From: Nothopassalora personata
Lineage: Eukaryota > Ascomycota > Dothideomycetes > Mycosphaerellales > Mycosphaerellaceae
DNA: 64,000 nucleotides
Direction of reading: 5' to 3'
NCBI GenBank assembly: GCA_033816765.1
Contig: CM066289.1
Span: forward strand, 2,604,001 to 2,668,000
A model generated the notes under the pieces. That model saw only the letters and a list, made by a program, of their open reading frames with translations. It made no database searches and had not been told where the DNA came from. Made by a program: the position numbers and the translations under genes. Shown here piece after piece: positions 23,501 to 31,263 of this stretch (position 1 is its first letter; the number at the start of each line of letters is the position of its first letter).

Positions 23501-24135
23501 TAGACAAAGGAGTTGTATAAGACTAAGTGGAACTAAGTAGTTAGTACGGGTTTATAGGCTCCTAGTTTCTAGTTAATTTCCGGCTATAGCTATAGCCTAT
23601 AGGATTCTAGTTCTAATTCTAGTTCTAATTCTAGTTCTAATCCTAGTTCTAATGCTTCGGGTATAGGTACTTCTAGTCCTTAGCTCTTACTTGTTTCTTA
23701 TAGTTACTTATCTTCCCTTTACTTACCTTCTAGCTACGCGGTAGACTCGTCTTTAGATTTATTAGGTTACTAGTACTAACGCTCACTTGTCTTATAAGTG
23801 GCGTTTACGTTATTCGACTATCTAGCCCGCTCGATTAATACTAACATAGCTATCTATTCTCTCGCTAGTTTCGTAGCATACGTTACTATAGTACGACGGA
23901 TGCGAGTCGCGGTTATTAACGTTATTATTACGGTCTCTATTAGAAGGATCCTTTCGATCTTTATAAACTATCGCTAGTAGGCCCTAGGATTGCCTAACAT
24001 CTTATATGTTAAGCTAAATAGTAGGGTAAGCTGTTATACTACTATAAGACTACCTTAGCTTATAGCGACTAACTAAGCTACCTATAATGCCCGGGCTTAC
24101 TACTTTAGAACCTAAGGACAGGTTCGTAATAGGGG
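20590..24135 (+). pseudogene. Gypsy A third ORF, unknown function (RIP-inactivated)
   Basis: One frame runs for about 1,180 codons if RIP-type TAG/TAA are read as CAG/CAA/TGG. The N-terminal part is Lys/Arg/Glu-rich and helical (FFEEVKSGIGKSY, RRQFTAFINKYVDYS). A Pro/Gln/Ser-rich linker (about 21430-21700) precedes a compact segment starting MLPSAIIRDVLVFKD (21764) with RANCTYNKRYYSIKF and ALYFVTNPGITANTLYKR. A Ser/Asn repeat (12-bp units, 23603-23652) is followed by a hydrophobic C-terminal stretch (YSLASFVAYVTI). I recognise no family. Position downstream of integrase is where env-like or accessory genes sit in some Gypsy lineages, but no envelope features are evident. Both copies keep it, so it was part of the mobile element. 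Confidence 0.7.
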
Positions 24136-24143
24136 AGGATATA

Positions 24144-24532
24144 TTAACGACTAATTAGTTATGTTAACCTTAGGTTTAGTTATGTTAACCTTAGGTTTAG
24201 AGGGAGGGTTTCTTAGGTCTAACTTACCCCTATTTTATTTAGGTTTAATTAGACATTTAGGTGAGCTAGCGGGACTAGTATAGCTATTAAGATATATACT
24301 ACGCAGTTAAGCATTGTAAGCGTAGCATTAAGGCAACAATTCAATTTATACCTCTCGAGTAGAGGGTATAGGAGTTTAGGTCCGCTAATCCTCCTGTTTT
24401 ATCTAGCTACTACGCTACTCGTTACGTAACCTAATTTCACGGTCCCGGGACCGGCAAATACCTCTACTTACATAAGCGCCGCTCTACACCACCACAACTC
24501 GGATAGGCCTACATAGGGTAGTTAGTAGACAT
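24144..24532 (+). repeat. Gypsy A 3' LTR
   Basis: A 389-bp partner of 10177-10565, preceded by the purine run aggggaggata and followed by tacta, after which the MULE transposase frame resumes. Confidence 0.85.
24434..24459. repeat. 26-bp palindrome, 3' LTR copy (imperfect)
   Basis: Same three deviations as the copy in the 5' LTR of this element. Confidence 0.8.
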
Positions 24533-24537
24533 TACTA

Positions 24538-25402
24538 TCTATGCTACTAATAAAGTAGACTTCGAATCGTGTCGCTATAAGATAGAATAGACCTATCCGT
24601 AGGTAACGAGATACATAAATAACAACTAGTAGAAGTATAAGAAGCGTTTTGCTAATGCCTAGACGAATAGGGTGCTCCACTTTGGTAAGAAAACATTATC
24701 GTTATACGAAGGATACTATACGAGGGTAAAGAATTAGCTATATAACTCCTCGCGACACGACATCTATTCGCTGTTCGAGTCTATTATTAACTACTAGTAG
24801 GCGTAGAACCGTATTAATCGTTAGACGATTACACGAGACCTTAGTACTATACCTATATAGATAGTTAATAAGTTCTAGTCTAGCGTACAAAGAACTATTC
24901 ACCAACATCCCCTAGTCGAGTCTTATAAGTTATAGAAGCGTACGAAGGAGTTGCGTACGCGTATAGAGGATAAAGAAGGTAGAGCGCTTACTAAACCGCA
25001 CTCTACGATCACATGCGATTACGCCGAGTGCTAGTACGACGATTACCTCGTAGTAAGTAAGGGTAGGCCCTACTTATACTTCTTCATAATATTAGACAAG
25101 ATAGGCGGCGATTCGAAGGGTTGTCTACTACCTAGGCATTACTATTCCCATTACTAGATTTATAGAGTACGCGCTCTAAAGCCTTAACCGTTACTACTAC
25201 GAGAGCCTATAGTAGGTAGACGTAGTAATCTTACGCCGCGGAAACGTGCTAGTAAATAGTTAACTACTCGTACGAAGACACGCGAAGAGCTATCTAATAA
25301 GAACTATAAGATACGTAGAAAACGAGCATAGCGTCGCGTAGTATTAGGGGCTAAAGACGAGCTAGAAGTCGATATGCCTACTCTAACGTAGAAGGAGCTT
25401 CG
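24538..25402 (+). pseudogene. MULE transposase, middle part (RIP-inactivated)
   Basis: Continues the frame broken at 10176. Landmarks are KRFANAQTNRVLHFGKKTLSLYE, shortened here to the typical NRVLHFG...S..E pattern, then VKNQLYNSS, as found C-terminal to the MULE core. It is followed by a Cys/His-poor basic region. It stops at the left end of the young gag-only element, whose target duplication CTTCG is 25398-25402. Confidence 0.75.
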
Positions 25403-25751
25403 TGTTAGGAACCGCTGTACGTTATCACAACTCGGGCTTGGATCTTTGCAGGGATGTCTCAATCAGTTATGAAGGTAGTGGTTCCAAACAGTATATGGTG
25501 TATACTTGAAATGAGTTGAGCACGAGGCTCCTATCTACTCGTAAAGAAGCGTCGTCTATATAGTGCCATGCCTTGGCGTGCTGCTCGTCTGCTCGTCTGC
25601 TCGTCTGCTCGTCTGCTCGTCTGCTCGACTGCTCGTCTGCTCGTCTGCTCGTCTGCTCGACTGCTCGTCTGCTCGTCTGCTCGTCTGCTCGACTGCTCGT
25701 CTGCTCGTCCAATGAAGTCTTCTTATGCTGTTTCCGTTCCGAACCGTAACA
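25403..25751 (-). repeat. LTR (3' in element sense) of the young gag-only element
   Basis: 349 bp, TGTTAGG to GTAACA, containing about 16 units of an 8-bp repeat. Preceded by the target duplication CTTCG. Confidence 0.9.
25581..25709. repeat. 8-bp minisatellite (CTGCTCGT)n within the LTR
   Basis: About 16 units of CTGCTCGT with periodic CTGCTCGA variants. The open frames seen across it on both strands are by-products of a repeat unit that lacks stop codons. Confidence 0.9.
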
Positions 25752-25848
25752 CCATCCCCCTCCTTAGGATCGATGTCCCAGCGATCACGTGTTTCCTCTT
25801 ACTAATAGTTCCCCGTTTCTCCAATTTCGTAGTCGCAACTTTGTCGCA

Positions 25849-26328
25849 ATGTCTTCCAGACCAGCCATCGACAGAAAACGCCGAGTCGCTCGCATTCTTT
25901 CCAATCCCCTTGTTCTTTCTCAACCGTGCGATCACTGTTCCCACGTTGGTCCAAGCTGTGTCGTAATCGCCGATTATTCCCTCATGTCCTGTGTTAAGTG
26001 CACACGTCTGGGCAAACCCTGCGTTACCTCCTCCCTGCTTCGACTGGACAAGACCGTTGAAGATCTGTCGCAAAGGATCGAACAGGACGAGCAACAGGTC
26101 GAAGAGTTGCTTTCGAAGATCGAATCACTTCGCCAGCGCATCCGTCGCAACAAGGCGGTGCGAGAGCAGGCGAACCGAAAGGTTGAGGAGGATGAAGCCC
26201 ACATGGCTAAGAACACCTCCTTCGACCCCAACGACCCGTCCCTCTCCGATTTCTCAGCCCTTGAAGCGGATCTCGACAGGATAGGGGTCACTTCCCCTTT
26301 CTCGTGGCCGGATGGCCATCCCTCGTAA
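25849..26328 (+). CDS. Antisense Cys-cluster / coiled-coil protein of the young gag-only element
   Basis: A 159-codon frame opposite in direction to the element's gag. ATG 25849 (MSSRPAIDRKRR) is preferred over in-frame 25789 because the older copy's frame also begins MSS at the matching place. Residues about 27-60 hold a Cys pattern C-x2-C-x6-C ... C-x2-C-x6-C (PCDHCSHVGPSC, SCVKCTRLGKPC), a possible zinc cluster. Residues about 65-125 form a charged coiled coil (SQRIEQDEQQVEELLSKIESL, RRNKAVREQANRKVEEDE). An acidic Ser/Asp-rich tail follows. Similar hypothetical proteins are common beside fungal Gypsy elements (general knowledge; not searched). It may bind nucleic acid and regulate the element; the function is unknown. 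Confidence 0.65.
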   Translation: MSSRPAIDRKRRVARILSNPLVLSQPCDHCSHVGPSCVVIADYSLMSCVKCTRLGKPCVTSSLLRLDKTVEDLSQRIEQDEQQVEELLSKIESLRQRIRRNKAVREQANRKVEEDEAHMAKNTSFDPNDPSLSDFSALEADLDRIGVTSPFSWPDGHPS

Positions 26329-26434
26329 GTTGTGGAATCCACCTTTGCCGTTTCGTAGTATTGACTTCTTTTTCCCTAGGCCATCAAATCAAGAAGCCGC
26401 TGTTTGATGCCTTGCTGTCCTCAGGTTGTTTCTG

Positions 26435-27427
26435 CTAGGCAGATTTCGAGAAGAAGTTCTCGCATTCCTGGTATGTATTCTCTTCGCGAATCATTGCGTT
26501 GAACTCGCGGCTAACCATGTTCTTTTTCTTGCAGTTCCTTGCAAAATGGCCTTGCTCGCCACATACGTAGCAGGTGGAACCTTTGCTCTTCAGCCCCCTT
26601 CCTGTCCTACGTTCCGTTACGTCCAATTCCATTGGGTCTCCGTAACCATTAGGGTCCTGACTTCTGGCCTTGAAGCCCCCTCTTCCGCCCGCGGCGGGTC
26701 TCTGGTATCCAGGCTGTACGTGTCGGTCGTACCTCAACTCCTGGAGCCTTTCGTCGATCTCCTTTACTGCCTTGATCATCGCCCCTAGCGTAACGACGCT
26801 GGCGTTTCGGGATAGTTCGGCTTTGACGTTGTCTTTCAGCCCGAGGTAGAACTGCGATCGCAAAGCTGCGTCGTTCCATTCCAGGTCGGCGGCATATCCT
26901 TGGAATTCTGAGGCGTACAGCGCTACAGAAGTAGTCTGTCGAAGTTGTCGGATATGTCGGTCGGCGTATACCTCCTCATTTGGTATCCCGTATAGATCAT
27001 CGAGTTTCGTCTCAAACTCGTCGTAGTCGTGGAAAATTTTTCGAGTTTCCGTCTTCGGTGTTTCTCCCTCGCCCTGGTTGTGTAGCCAGTCCTTGAGGTA
27101 TGGTCGGAATCCTCTAGCTGCTTTTCCTCGTAGGAAGGATGCGGCGTACAAGACCTTAGAGGCCTCGCCTTGAAACTGGTGTGCGTTGAAGTGAAGGTAC
27201 AACTGAACCTGCAGTTGAAAAGCCTCCAGTTTGTCCTTGGTCCCGTCGAACGTCTCCGGCGTAGATACCTTAGGTGCACGGTGGTGGTCCAATGGGTTCA
27301 GCATACCCATAGGAGTGTTGTTGTTCTTGCTGCTTCCTGTAATCGACATTTCGCTCATTCGTTCCGTGATGCCAGTTGACTGTGGCTGTTGTCGTGACGG
27401 ACTCCGGGTAGCGTTTCTCCCAGACAT
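26435..27427 (-). CDS. gag: Gag of the young gag-only element
   Basis: A 330-codon intact frame from ATG at 27427 (MSGRNATRSPSR). The in-frame upstream codon at 27433 is TTG, so it is not used. The N-terminus is disordered. A retrotransposon Gag helical domain covers residues about 55-215, with TPETFDGTKDKLEAFQLQV, the GKAARGFRPYL turn, DDLYGIPNEEVYADRHIRQL and YASEFQGYAADLEWND. The C-terminal part is Gly/Arg-rich, and one CCHC zinc knuckle (CYVCGEQGHFARNC) lies near residue 290. This is Ty3/Gypsy-type Gag (PF03732 plus PF00098). It should assemble particles and package the element RNA. No pol follows: the next 106 bp are non-coding, and then comes the antisense ORF. Confidence 0.9.
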   Translation of the reverse strand: MSGRNATRSPSRQQPQSTGITERMSEMSITGSSKNNNTPMGMLNPLDHHRAPKVSTPETFDGTKDKLEAFQLQVQLYLHFNAHQFQGEASKVLYAASFLRGKAARGFRPYLKDWLHNQGEGETPKTETRKIFHDYDEFETKLDDLYGIPNEEVYADRHIRQLRQTTSVALYASEFQGYAADLEWNDAALRSQFYLGLKDNVKAELSRNASVVTLGAMIKAVKEIDERLQELRYDRHVQPGYQRPAAGGRGGFKARSQDPNGYGDPMELDVTERRTGRGLKSKGSTCYVCGEQGHFARNCKKKNMVSREFNAMIREENTYQECENFFSKSA

Positions 27428-27459
27428 ATGCAAAGGGCCCTGGTGGTGGTGCTCAAAGT

Positions 27460-27824
27460 TGTTAGGAACCGCTGTACGTTATCACAACTCGGGCTTGGAT
27501 CTTTGCAGGGATGTCTCAATCAGTTATGAAGGTAGTGGTTCCAAACAGTATATGGTGTATACTTGAAATGAGTTGAGCACGAGGCTCCTATCTACTCGTA
27601 AAGAAGCGTCGTCTATATAGTGCCATGCCTTGGCGTGCTGCTCGTCTGCTCGTCTGCTCGTCTGCTCGTCTGCTCGTCTGCTCGACTGCTCGTCTGCTCG
27701 TCTGCTCGTCTGCTCGACTGCTCGTCTGCTCGTCTGCTCGTCTGCTCGACTGCTCGTCTGCTCGTCTGCTCGTCTGCTCGTCCAATGAAGTCTTCTTATG
27801 CTGTTTCCGTTCCGAACCGTAACA
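27460..27824 (-). repeat. LTR (5' in element sense) of the young gag-only element
   Basis: 365 bp, identical by eye to 25403-25751 except for two additional 8-bp units. Followed by CTTCG (27825-27829). Confidence 0.9.
27638..27782. repeat. 8-bp minisatellite (CTGCTCGT)n within the second LTR
   Basis: About 18 units, two more than in the partner LTR. The order of T and A variants is otherwise the same. Confidence 0.9.
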
Positions 27825-27829
27825 CTTCG

Positions 27830-28080
27830 TACAAAGGCGCTAGACGGCATATCGTGTAGCTACCGCGGTCTATATAAAAACAACTAGTATACGTACTTTA
27901 AGAAGTAAAGGAAGTGCGGTAAATAGTGTTACCCTAGTAGACAATGCCCTAACTACCCGTCTAACGACACGAGCAATAAGGAAAACGAAGAGCTAACTAC
28001 CGTAGCGATAGTTAATGCGGAAGTCGTAGCTATAAGATAATAGTTAGTATAAGTAGAAGAGAGGTTAAGATTGTAGTAGG
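27830..28080 (+). pseudogene. MULE transposase, C-terminal tail (RIP-inactivated)
   Basis: Resumes directly after the CTTCG duplication. A short basic segment resembling a CCHC/SWIM-type knuckle (KCGK...CPNYP) is visible before the frame is lost near 28080. The assignment rests mainly on continuity with 24538-25402. Confidence 0.5.
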
Positions 28081-28789
28081 AGCAACTCCTTTATATGTAA
28101 CGAGCGTAGTAGGCACAAGTATATACGTTACAAAACCCTTAGTATATAATGATACACGCTATATAGCCAATTACCTAGTAATATAGGCAGTATGGACCTT
28201 AATAGTATAGCTAGGGCTATGCTTAATCCTAGTATTATAGGTACGTTTAGAGGTAATAGCATTACTTCGCGCTACCGGCGCTAGGTCCGCCGTCGCACGA
28301 GGCACACGTACGTGCTAATATCCCGCCGAGGCAGTAGCATTATGCTAGTAATCGTCCATTACAGTAATTAGAGCGCGTTTTAAGCGCGAATATTCGCGTT
28401 AAGGTCGCGACTTAAAGGAGTTCTTAGGCCTCTTATTAGCCGATAGATCTAGGGCCGGATTTAAGCGATTTAGAAGTGTGTTAGGGGTTTTACAAGGGGT
28501 ATTGACGTCGCATTGCGACCGTAGAAGCTAGGTGTGCAATCCTATACTTTCGCGAATTTTCGTAATATAACGTATCGCAGTATAATGTTTATATTACATA
28601 AGCTTCATCTCCTAATGATTCTGCGTCGAATGCGCTATCGCATGTTTTTATCGGACGTGTTACGAGGTTAATATAACCTTCGAGGCGAAATCTATGTTCT
28701 ACTGCTATAGTGTTAGACCCTGATTCTTCGTGAGGCTGTAAGCAATATAGGGTCGCGCTTTCGCCGAGCATTCTTCGTAGCGACATCCA
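28081..28789. other. MULE 3' non-coding sequence
   Basis: RIP-mutated up to about 28350, then mixed, with a CG-rich palindromic patch (gcgcgttttaagcgcg, 28373-28388). No gene is seen. Confidence 0.5.
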
Positions 28790-29009
28790 CCTTACTGTCA
28801 CGACTGCACAACACGACATAAGCGACGATATTATAATTTATTATATGTCGCATCAGCTCGGCGAGCAAAATAAACCATATATCGTGTGTTTTGAGCGACT
28901 GGCTAATTACATGCAGCGTGGCGACACAGATCGTCGCGAATTTGAGGGGAAAAGAGGTGTGGCTGGTGGGTGTGTCCGGCCGCAGGGTGTGTCCGGTTTA
29001 GCAATTTCC
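28790..29009. repeat. MULE right terminal inverted repeat
   Basis: Inverted partner of 8501-8720. The outer 45 bp are nearly perfect, including both GGGTGTGTCCGG copies; the match becomes patchy inward. Followed by the 9-bp duplication GCTGACAAC at 29010-29018. Confidence 0.8.
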
Positions 29010-29018
29010 GCTGACAAC
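29010..29018. repeat. Right 9-bp target-site duplication of the MULE
   Basis: GCTGACAAC, identical to 8492-8500. Confidence 0.85.
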
Positions 29019-29209
29019 ATTGAAACACTTCACGCGCTTCGTCATCGTTCAACACACCATCATCATCCATCCACCAACCTCAGCATGTGACGCTCTCGTC
29101 ACTCCATCATTTGCATAGCACGGCGTTATTGCTTCACTCATCATACTTGCATCTGCATCTCACCTTCGACATCACCAACAGAAACACTCTACCAGCACAT
29201 ATTTTCACC

Positions 29210-30598
29210 ATGGCTTCCTGGTGCGCAAATCTCAAAGCCATCAATGAACACAACCTCAAGACCATACGCAAAGCTCCGCTGGCGGAGCTATCGGGATCTC
29301 TAGGCGATCTAGGTACATTACTTCCCTTAATGATCGCGATGACGCTGAATGGATCTATCAATCTGGGCAGCACTCTCGTCTTCTCAGGTCTGGCGAATAT
29401 CTTCACCGGCATTTGCTTTGGAATACCACTACCAGTACAACCCATGAAGGCGATCGCTGCAGTAGCCATCTCACAGAACTTTACCAAACAGGAAACAGCA
29501 GCCGCGGGGATTGTCATGGCTATTGCGGTCTTCGTGCTCAGCGCGACAGGTCTGCTTAAGTGGCTGCATCGCGTTGTGCCGATTCCAGTCGTAAAGGGGA
29601 TTCAGGTTGGAGCCGGGTTGAGTTTGGTGATATCGGCTGGGAGTAGCTTGATAAAGCCACTTGGATGGGTGCAGCCTGGATGGGACAATCGTGTTTTGGC
29701 GATTGTGGCGTTCCTCTTTCTTGTGGCTGCGGCTCTGGCGCCGAGGATTCCGTACGCTTTGATTGTGTTTGCGGCGGGCTTGATCATGGCGGGTGCGGTC
29801 ATGCCTAGCTCGGACACAACTGGAGACTTCACAGCTGGTCTATGGCACCCGTCGCCTTTCGTGCCGAAAGGAAATGCTTGGAGAGTTGGTGCCGTTGGTG
29901 CTGCGATTCCTCAGCTGCCGTTGACGACCTTGAACAGCATCCTTGCCGTGACTAGTCTGTCAGCAAGCCTGTTTCCTTCTTTCCCGCCGACACCAACCAC
30001 GACTGCAGTCGGCTTTTCCGTGGCCATTGCCAACCTCATCGGACCTTGGTTTGGAGCAATGCCGATCTGCCATGGCTCTGGTGGTCTAGCTGGACAGTAT
30101 CGCTTCGGCGCGAGAAGTGGCTCCAGTATCATTGTTCTAGGCTTGATCAAGCTCATCCTCGGGCTTTTCGTAGGCGAAGCAATCATCCCTCTGCTTCAAA
30201 GCTTCCCGAAGAGTCTCCTGGGCATCATGGTCTTGGCTGCCGGAGTCGAGCTAGCCAAGGTCGGCCAGCACGTAGGTGAGTCAAAAGATCTTTGGGAGCA
30301 GGCGGAAGAAGATGCAGAGGACGATCGTCCAACGCGATGGTCTCGTGAAGCAACAGAAGAGGAAAGCAGAGATCGCTGGATGGTTATGCTCATCACTGTG
30401 GCTGGATGCCTGGCTTTAAAGAACGACGCCGTCGGCTTTTTGGCTGGCTTACTTTGGCACTGGGGTCTGAGGGCTCCTGACTTGATGCAGAGACTTCGTG
30501 CCGGCCGCGGTAGCATCCACCTCCGGTACGACGATTCTGAGCAAGGACAGACCCTTCTCGTGCGGAACGAAAGTGCGCCTGAGGGAAGGCTAGTGTGA
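29210..30598 (+). CDS. Molybdate transporter, MOT1 family
   Basis: An intact 462-codon intronless frame. ATG 29210 is chosen because it has the fungal Kozak context (CACCATGG) and begins just before the family's N-terminal motif. Upstream in-frame codons, starting at a GTG, add only low-complexity residues. Landmarks of the MOT1 subgroup of the sulfate permease superfamily (PF16983): LAELSGSLGDLGTLLPL near residue 22, PLPVQPMKAIAAVAI near 70, and MPICHGSGGLAGQYRFGARSG near 285. About ten hydrophobic helices are visible, with a polar, acidic loop (about residues 365-395) before the last two and no STAS domain, as usual for MOT1. Predicted to import molybdate for molybdenum cofactor (nitrate reductase and similar enzymes), at the plasma or vacuolar membrane. 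It begins only 190 bp from the MULE end, so the transposon lies within its likely promoter. Confidence 0.9.
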   Translation: MASWCANLKAINEHNLKTIRKAPLAELSGSLGDLGTLLPLMIAMTLNGSINLGSTLVFSGLANIFTGICFGIPLPVQPMKAIAAVAISQNFTKQETAAAGIVMAIAVFVLSATGLLKWLHRVVPIPVVKGIQVGAGLSLVISAGSSLIKPLGWVQPGWDNRVLAIVAFLFLVAAALAPRIPYALIVFAAGLIMAGAVMPSSDTTGDFTAGLWHPSPFVPKGNAWRVGAVGAAIPQLPLTTLNSILAVTSLSASLFPSFPPTPTTTAVGFSVAIANLIGPWFGAMPICHGSGGLAGQYRFGARSGSSIIVLGLIKLILGLFVGEAIIPLLQSFPKSLLGIMVLAAGVELAKVGQHVGESKDLWEQAEEDAEDDRPTRWSREATEEESRDRWMVMLITVAGCLALKNDAVGFLAGLLWHWGLRAPDLMQRLRAGRGSIHLRYDDSEQGQTLLVRNESAPEGRLV

Positions 30599-30840
30599 TG
30601 GAAGATGAGATCAATGCATTACTACAACTTATTCACGCGGACATAAAGACAGCAAAGTCATTCCACCAGACTGAAACAAGATAGGAGACAAGTGATTTGC
30701 ATATGATCAGTAAGTACTCATTATTTGCAGCGGTCAAGTAACCTACAGGCAAATCACCTACCCTTCAACAGTCTTGACGACAACTATCCCGCAACACCAT
30801 AACTCTGCACCAATGTCAGTGTAATCATACGTACTTAACA
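30599..30840. other. 3' intergenic region between convergent genes
   Basis: A short spacer holding the two 3' UTRs. No gene is seen and no clear polyadenylation hexamer could be assigned. Confidence 0.4.
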
Positions 30841-31263
30841 TTACTCCTCAGAAGACTTGAGCAGCCCACCCTTTGTCTTCGGCTCCTTGGCATACATGCC
30901 AGAGTTCGACTCACCCTGCGCTGCAAAGGCACGCCAGTGAAGGTTCGAAAAAGCCTGCCGAAGACATTCGGTGTCGCTGCTTGGTGGCACAGAGAGACTA
31001 GATCTCCTTGAACTGTTGGCACTGTTTACGCTCGAGCTCCAGCCACTTGCATCGCTTGGCGAAGACGTGGAAGAGCTGGCTGGTGGGAGCAGGACATTGA
31101 CGCATTTCCTGCAAACCCCACTAGCAGAGCTGACGCCGTAGTCTGTGGTATTGAAACAGCCCTTAGCATGGCCCTTTTGCGTGGATCGCGCAACGCACTC
31201 ACCGACGAACCGCCTGTCGTAGTGCTGGCATGCAGCGTGGTAGACCGATTCGATCACGCACAT
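30841..31263 (-). CDS. Conserved Cys-rich hypothetical protein
   Basis: A 140-codon frame from ATG at 31263 (MCVIESVYHAACQHYDRRF). The open frame extends upstream to 31404, but the codon there is TTG and the extension is Pro/Ser-rich, so 31263 is preferred. The N-terminal half has spaced Cys/His residues (C-H...H-Y-D, GECVARS, KGHAKGCFN, CRKC) that could bind a metal. This pattern recurs in uncharacterised ascomycete proteins that typically begin MC-x-IE-x-x-YH. The C-terminal half is Ser/Thr-rich and disordered, ending near KGGLLKSSEE. The function is unknown. It is convergent with the molybdate transporter and divergent from the RING gene. Confidence 0.65.
   Translation of the reverse strand: MCVIESVYHAACQHYDRRFVGECVARSTQKGHAKGCFNTTDYGVSSASGVCRKCVNVLLPPASSSTSSPSDASGWSSSVNSANSSRRSSLSVPPSSDTECLRQAFSNLHWRAFAAQGESNSGMYAKEPKTKGGLLKSSEE

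Larger units (their letters stand above)
10177..24532 (+). mobile_element. Gypsy element A: long LTR retrotransposon with an extra third ORF
   Basis: Bounded by two 389-bp direct repeats, with 5-bp flanks tatta/tacta. A purine run (aggggaggata) precedes the 3' LTR. Order on the plus strand: LTR, TTAAGG-type repeats, gag plus protease, RT-RNase H-integrase, then a region of about 1,180 codons open apart from RIP-type stops, then LTR. A second copy (B, 51394-63897) matches throughout. Without the nested 16379-18822 insertion it is about 11.9 kb, far above the usual 5-8 kb of fungal Gypsy elements. It inserted into the MULE transposase gene and is RIP-mutated throughout. Confidence 0.85.
25403..27824 (-). 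mobile_element. Young gag-only LTR retrotransposon with an antisense ORF
   Basis: LTRs 25403-25751 (349 bp) and 27460-27824 (365 bp) have TGTTAGG...CCGTAACA ends and an exact 5-bp duplication CTTCG. Apart from two 8-bp minisatellite units the LTRs look identical. CA and TG are abundant, so the copy is recent and has escaped RIP. The 1.7-kb interior holds an intact gag (minus) and an intact antisense ORF (plus) and no RT, RNase H or integrase. A purine tract (aaggagggggatgg on the minus strand) abuts the left LTR, so the element runs right to left. The layout matches plant TR-GAG non-autonomous elements. It needs pol in trans. Confidence 0.9.
8501..29009 (+). mobile_element. Mutator-like element (MULE) carrying nested retrotransposons
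   Basis: The ends are long inverted repeats starting GGAAATTGCTAAACCGG on the left and ending with its reverse complement at 29009. A 9-bp duplication flanks the element. Between the TIRs lies a broken MULE transposase gene. Removing the nested Gypsy A (10177-24532 plus duplication) and the gag-only element (25403-27824 plus duplication) leaves an ancestral element of about 3.7 kb, a normal size for a fungal MULE. The inner part is heavily RIP-mutated, while the outermost 100-150 bp of each TIR still keep many CA and TG dinucleotides. Confidence 0.85.

Noticed and set aside
23601..23652. Short direct repeats considered as a CRISPR-like or satellite array
   Set aside because: They are 12-bp in-frame units encoding Ser/Asn repeats in ORF3; no spacers, and the genome is eukaryotic.
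25467..25712. Minus- and plus-strand frames with tandem DEQTSRRA / CSSARLLV repeats across 25467-25966 and 27524-27859
   Set aside because: They are translations of an 8-bp minisatellite inside an LTR; the unit lacks stops in any frame, so openness carries no coding information.
28589..29090. Open frames 28589-28819 (minus) and 28845-29090 (plus)
   Set aside because: They lie across the MULE TIR, whose inverted partner at 8501-8720 does not keep the same frames.
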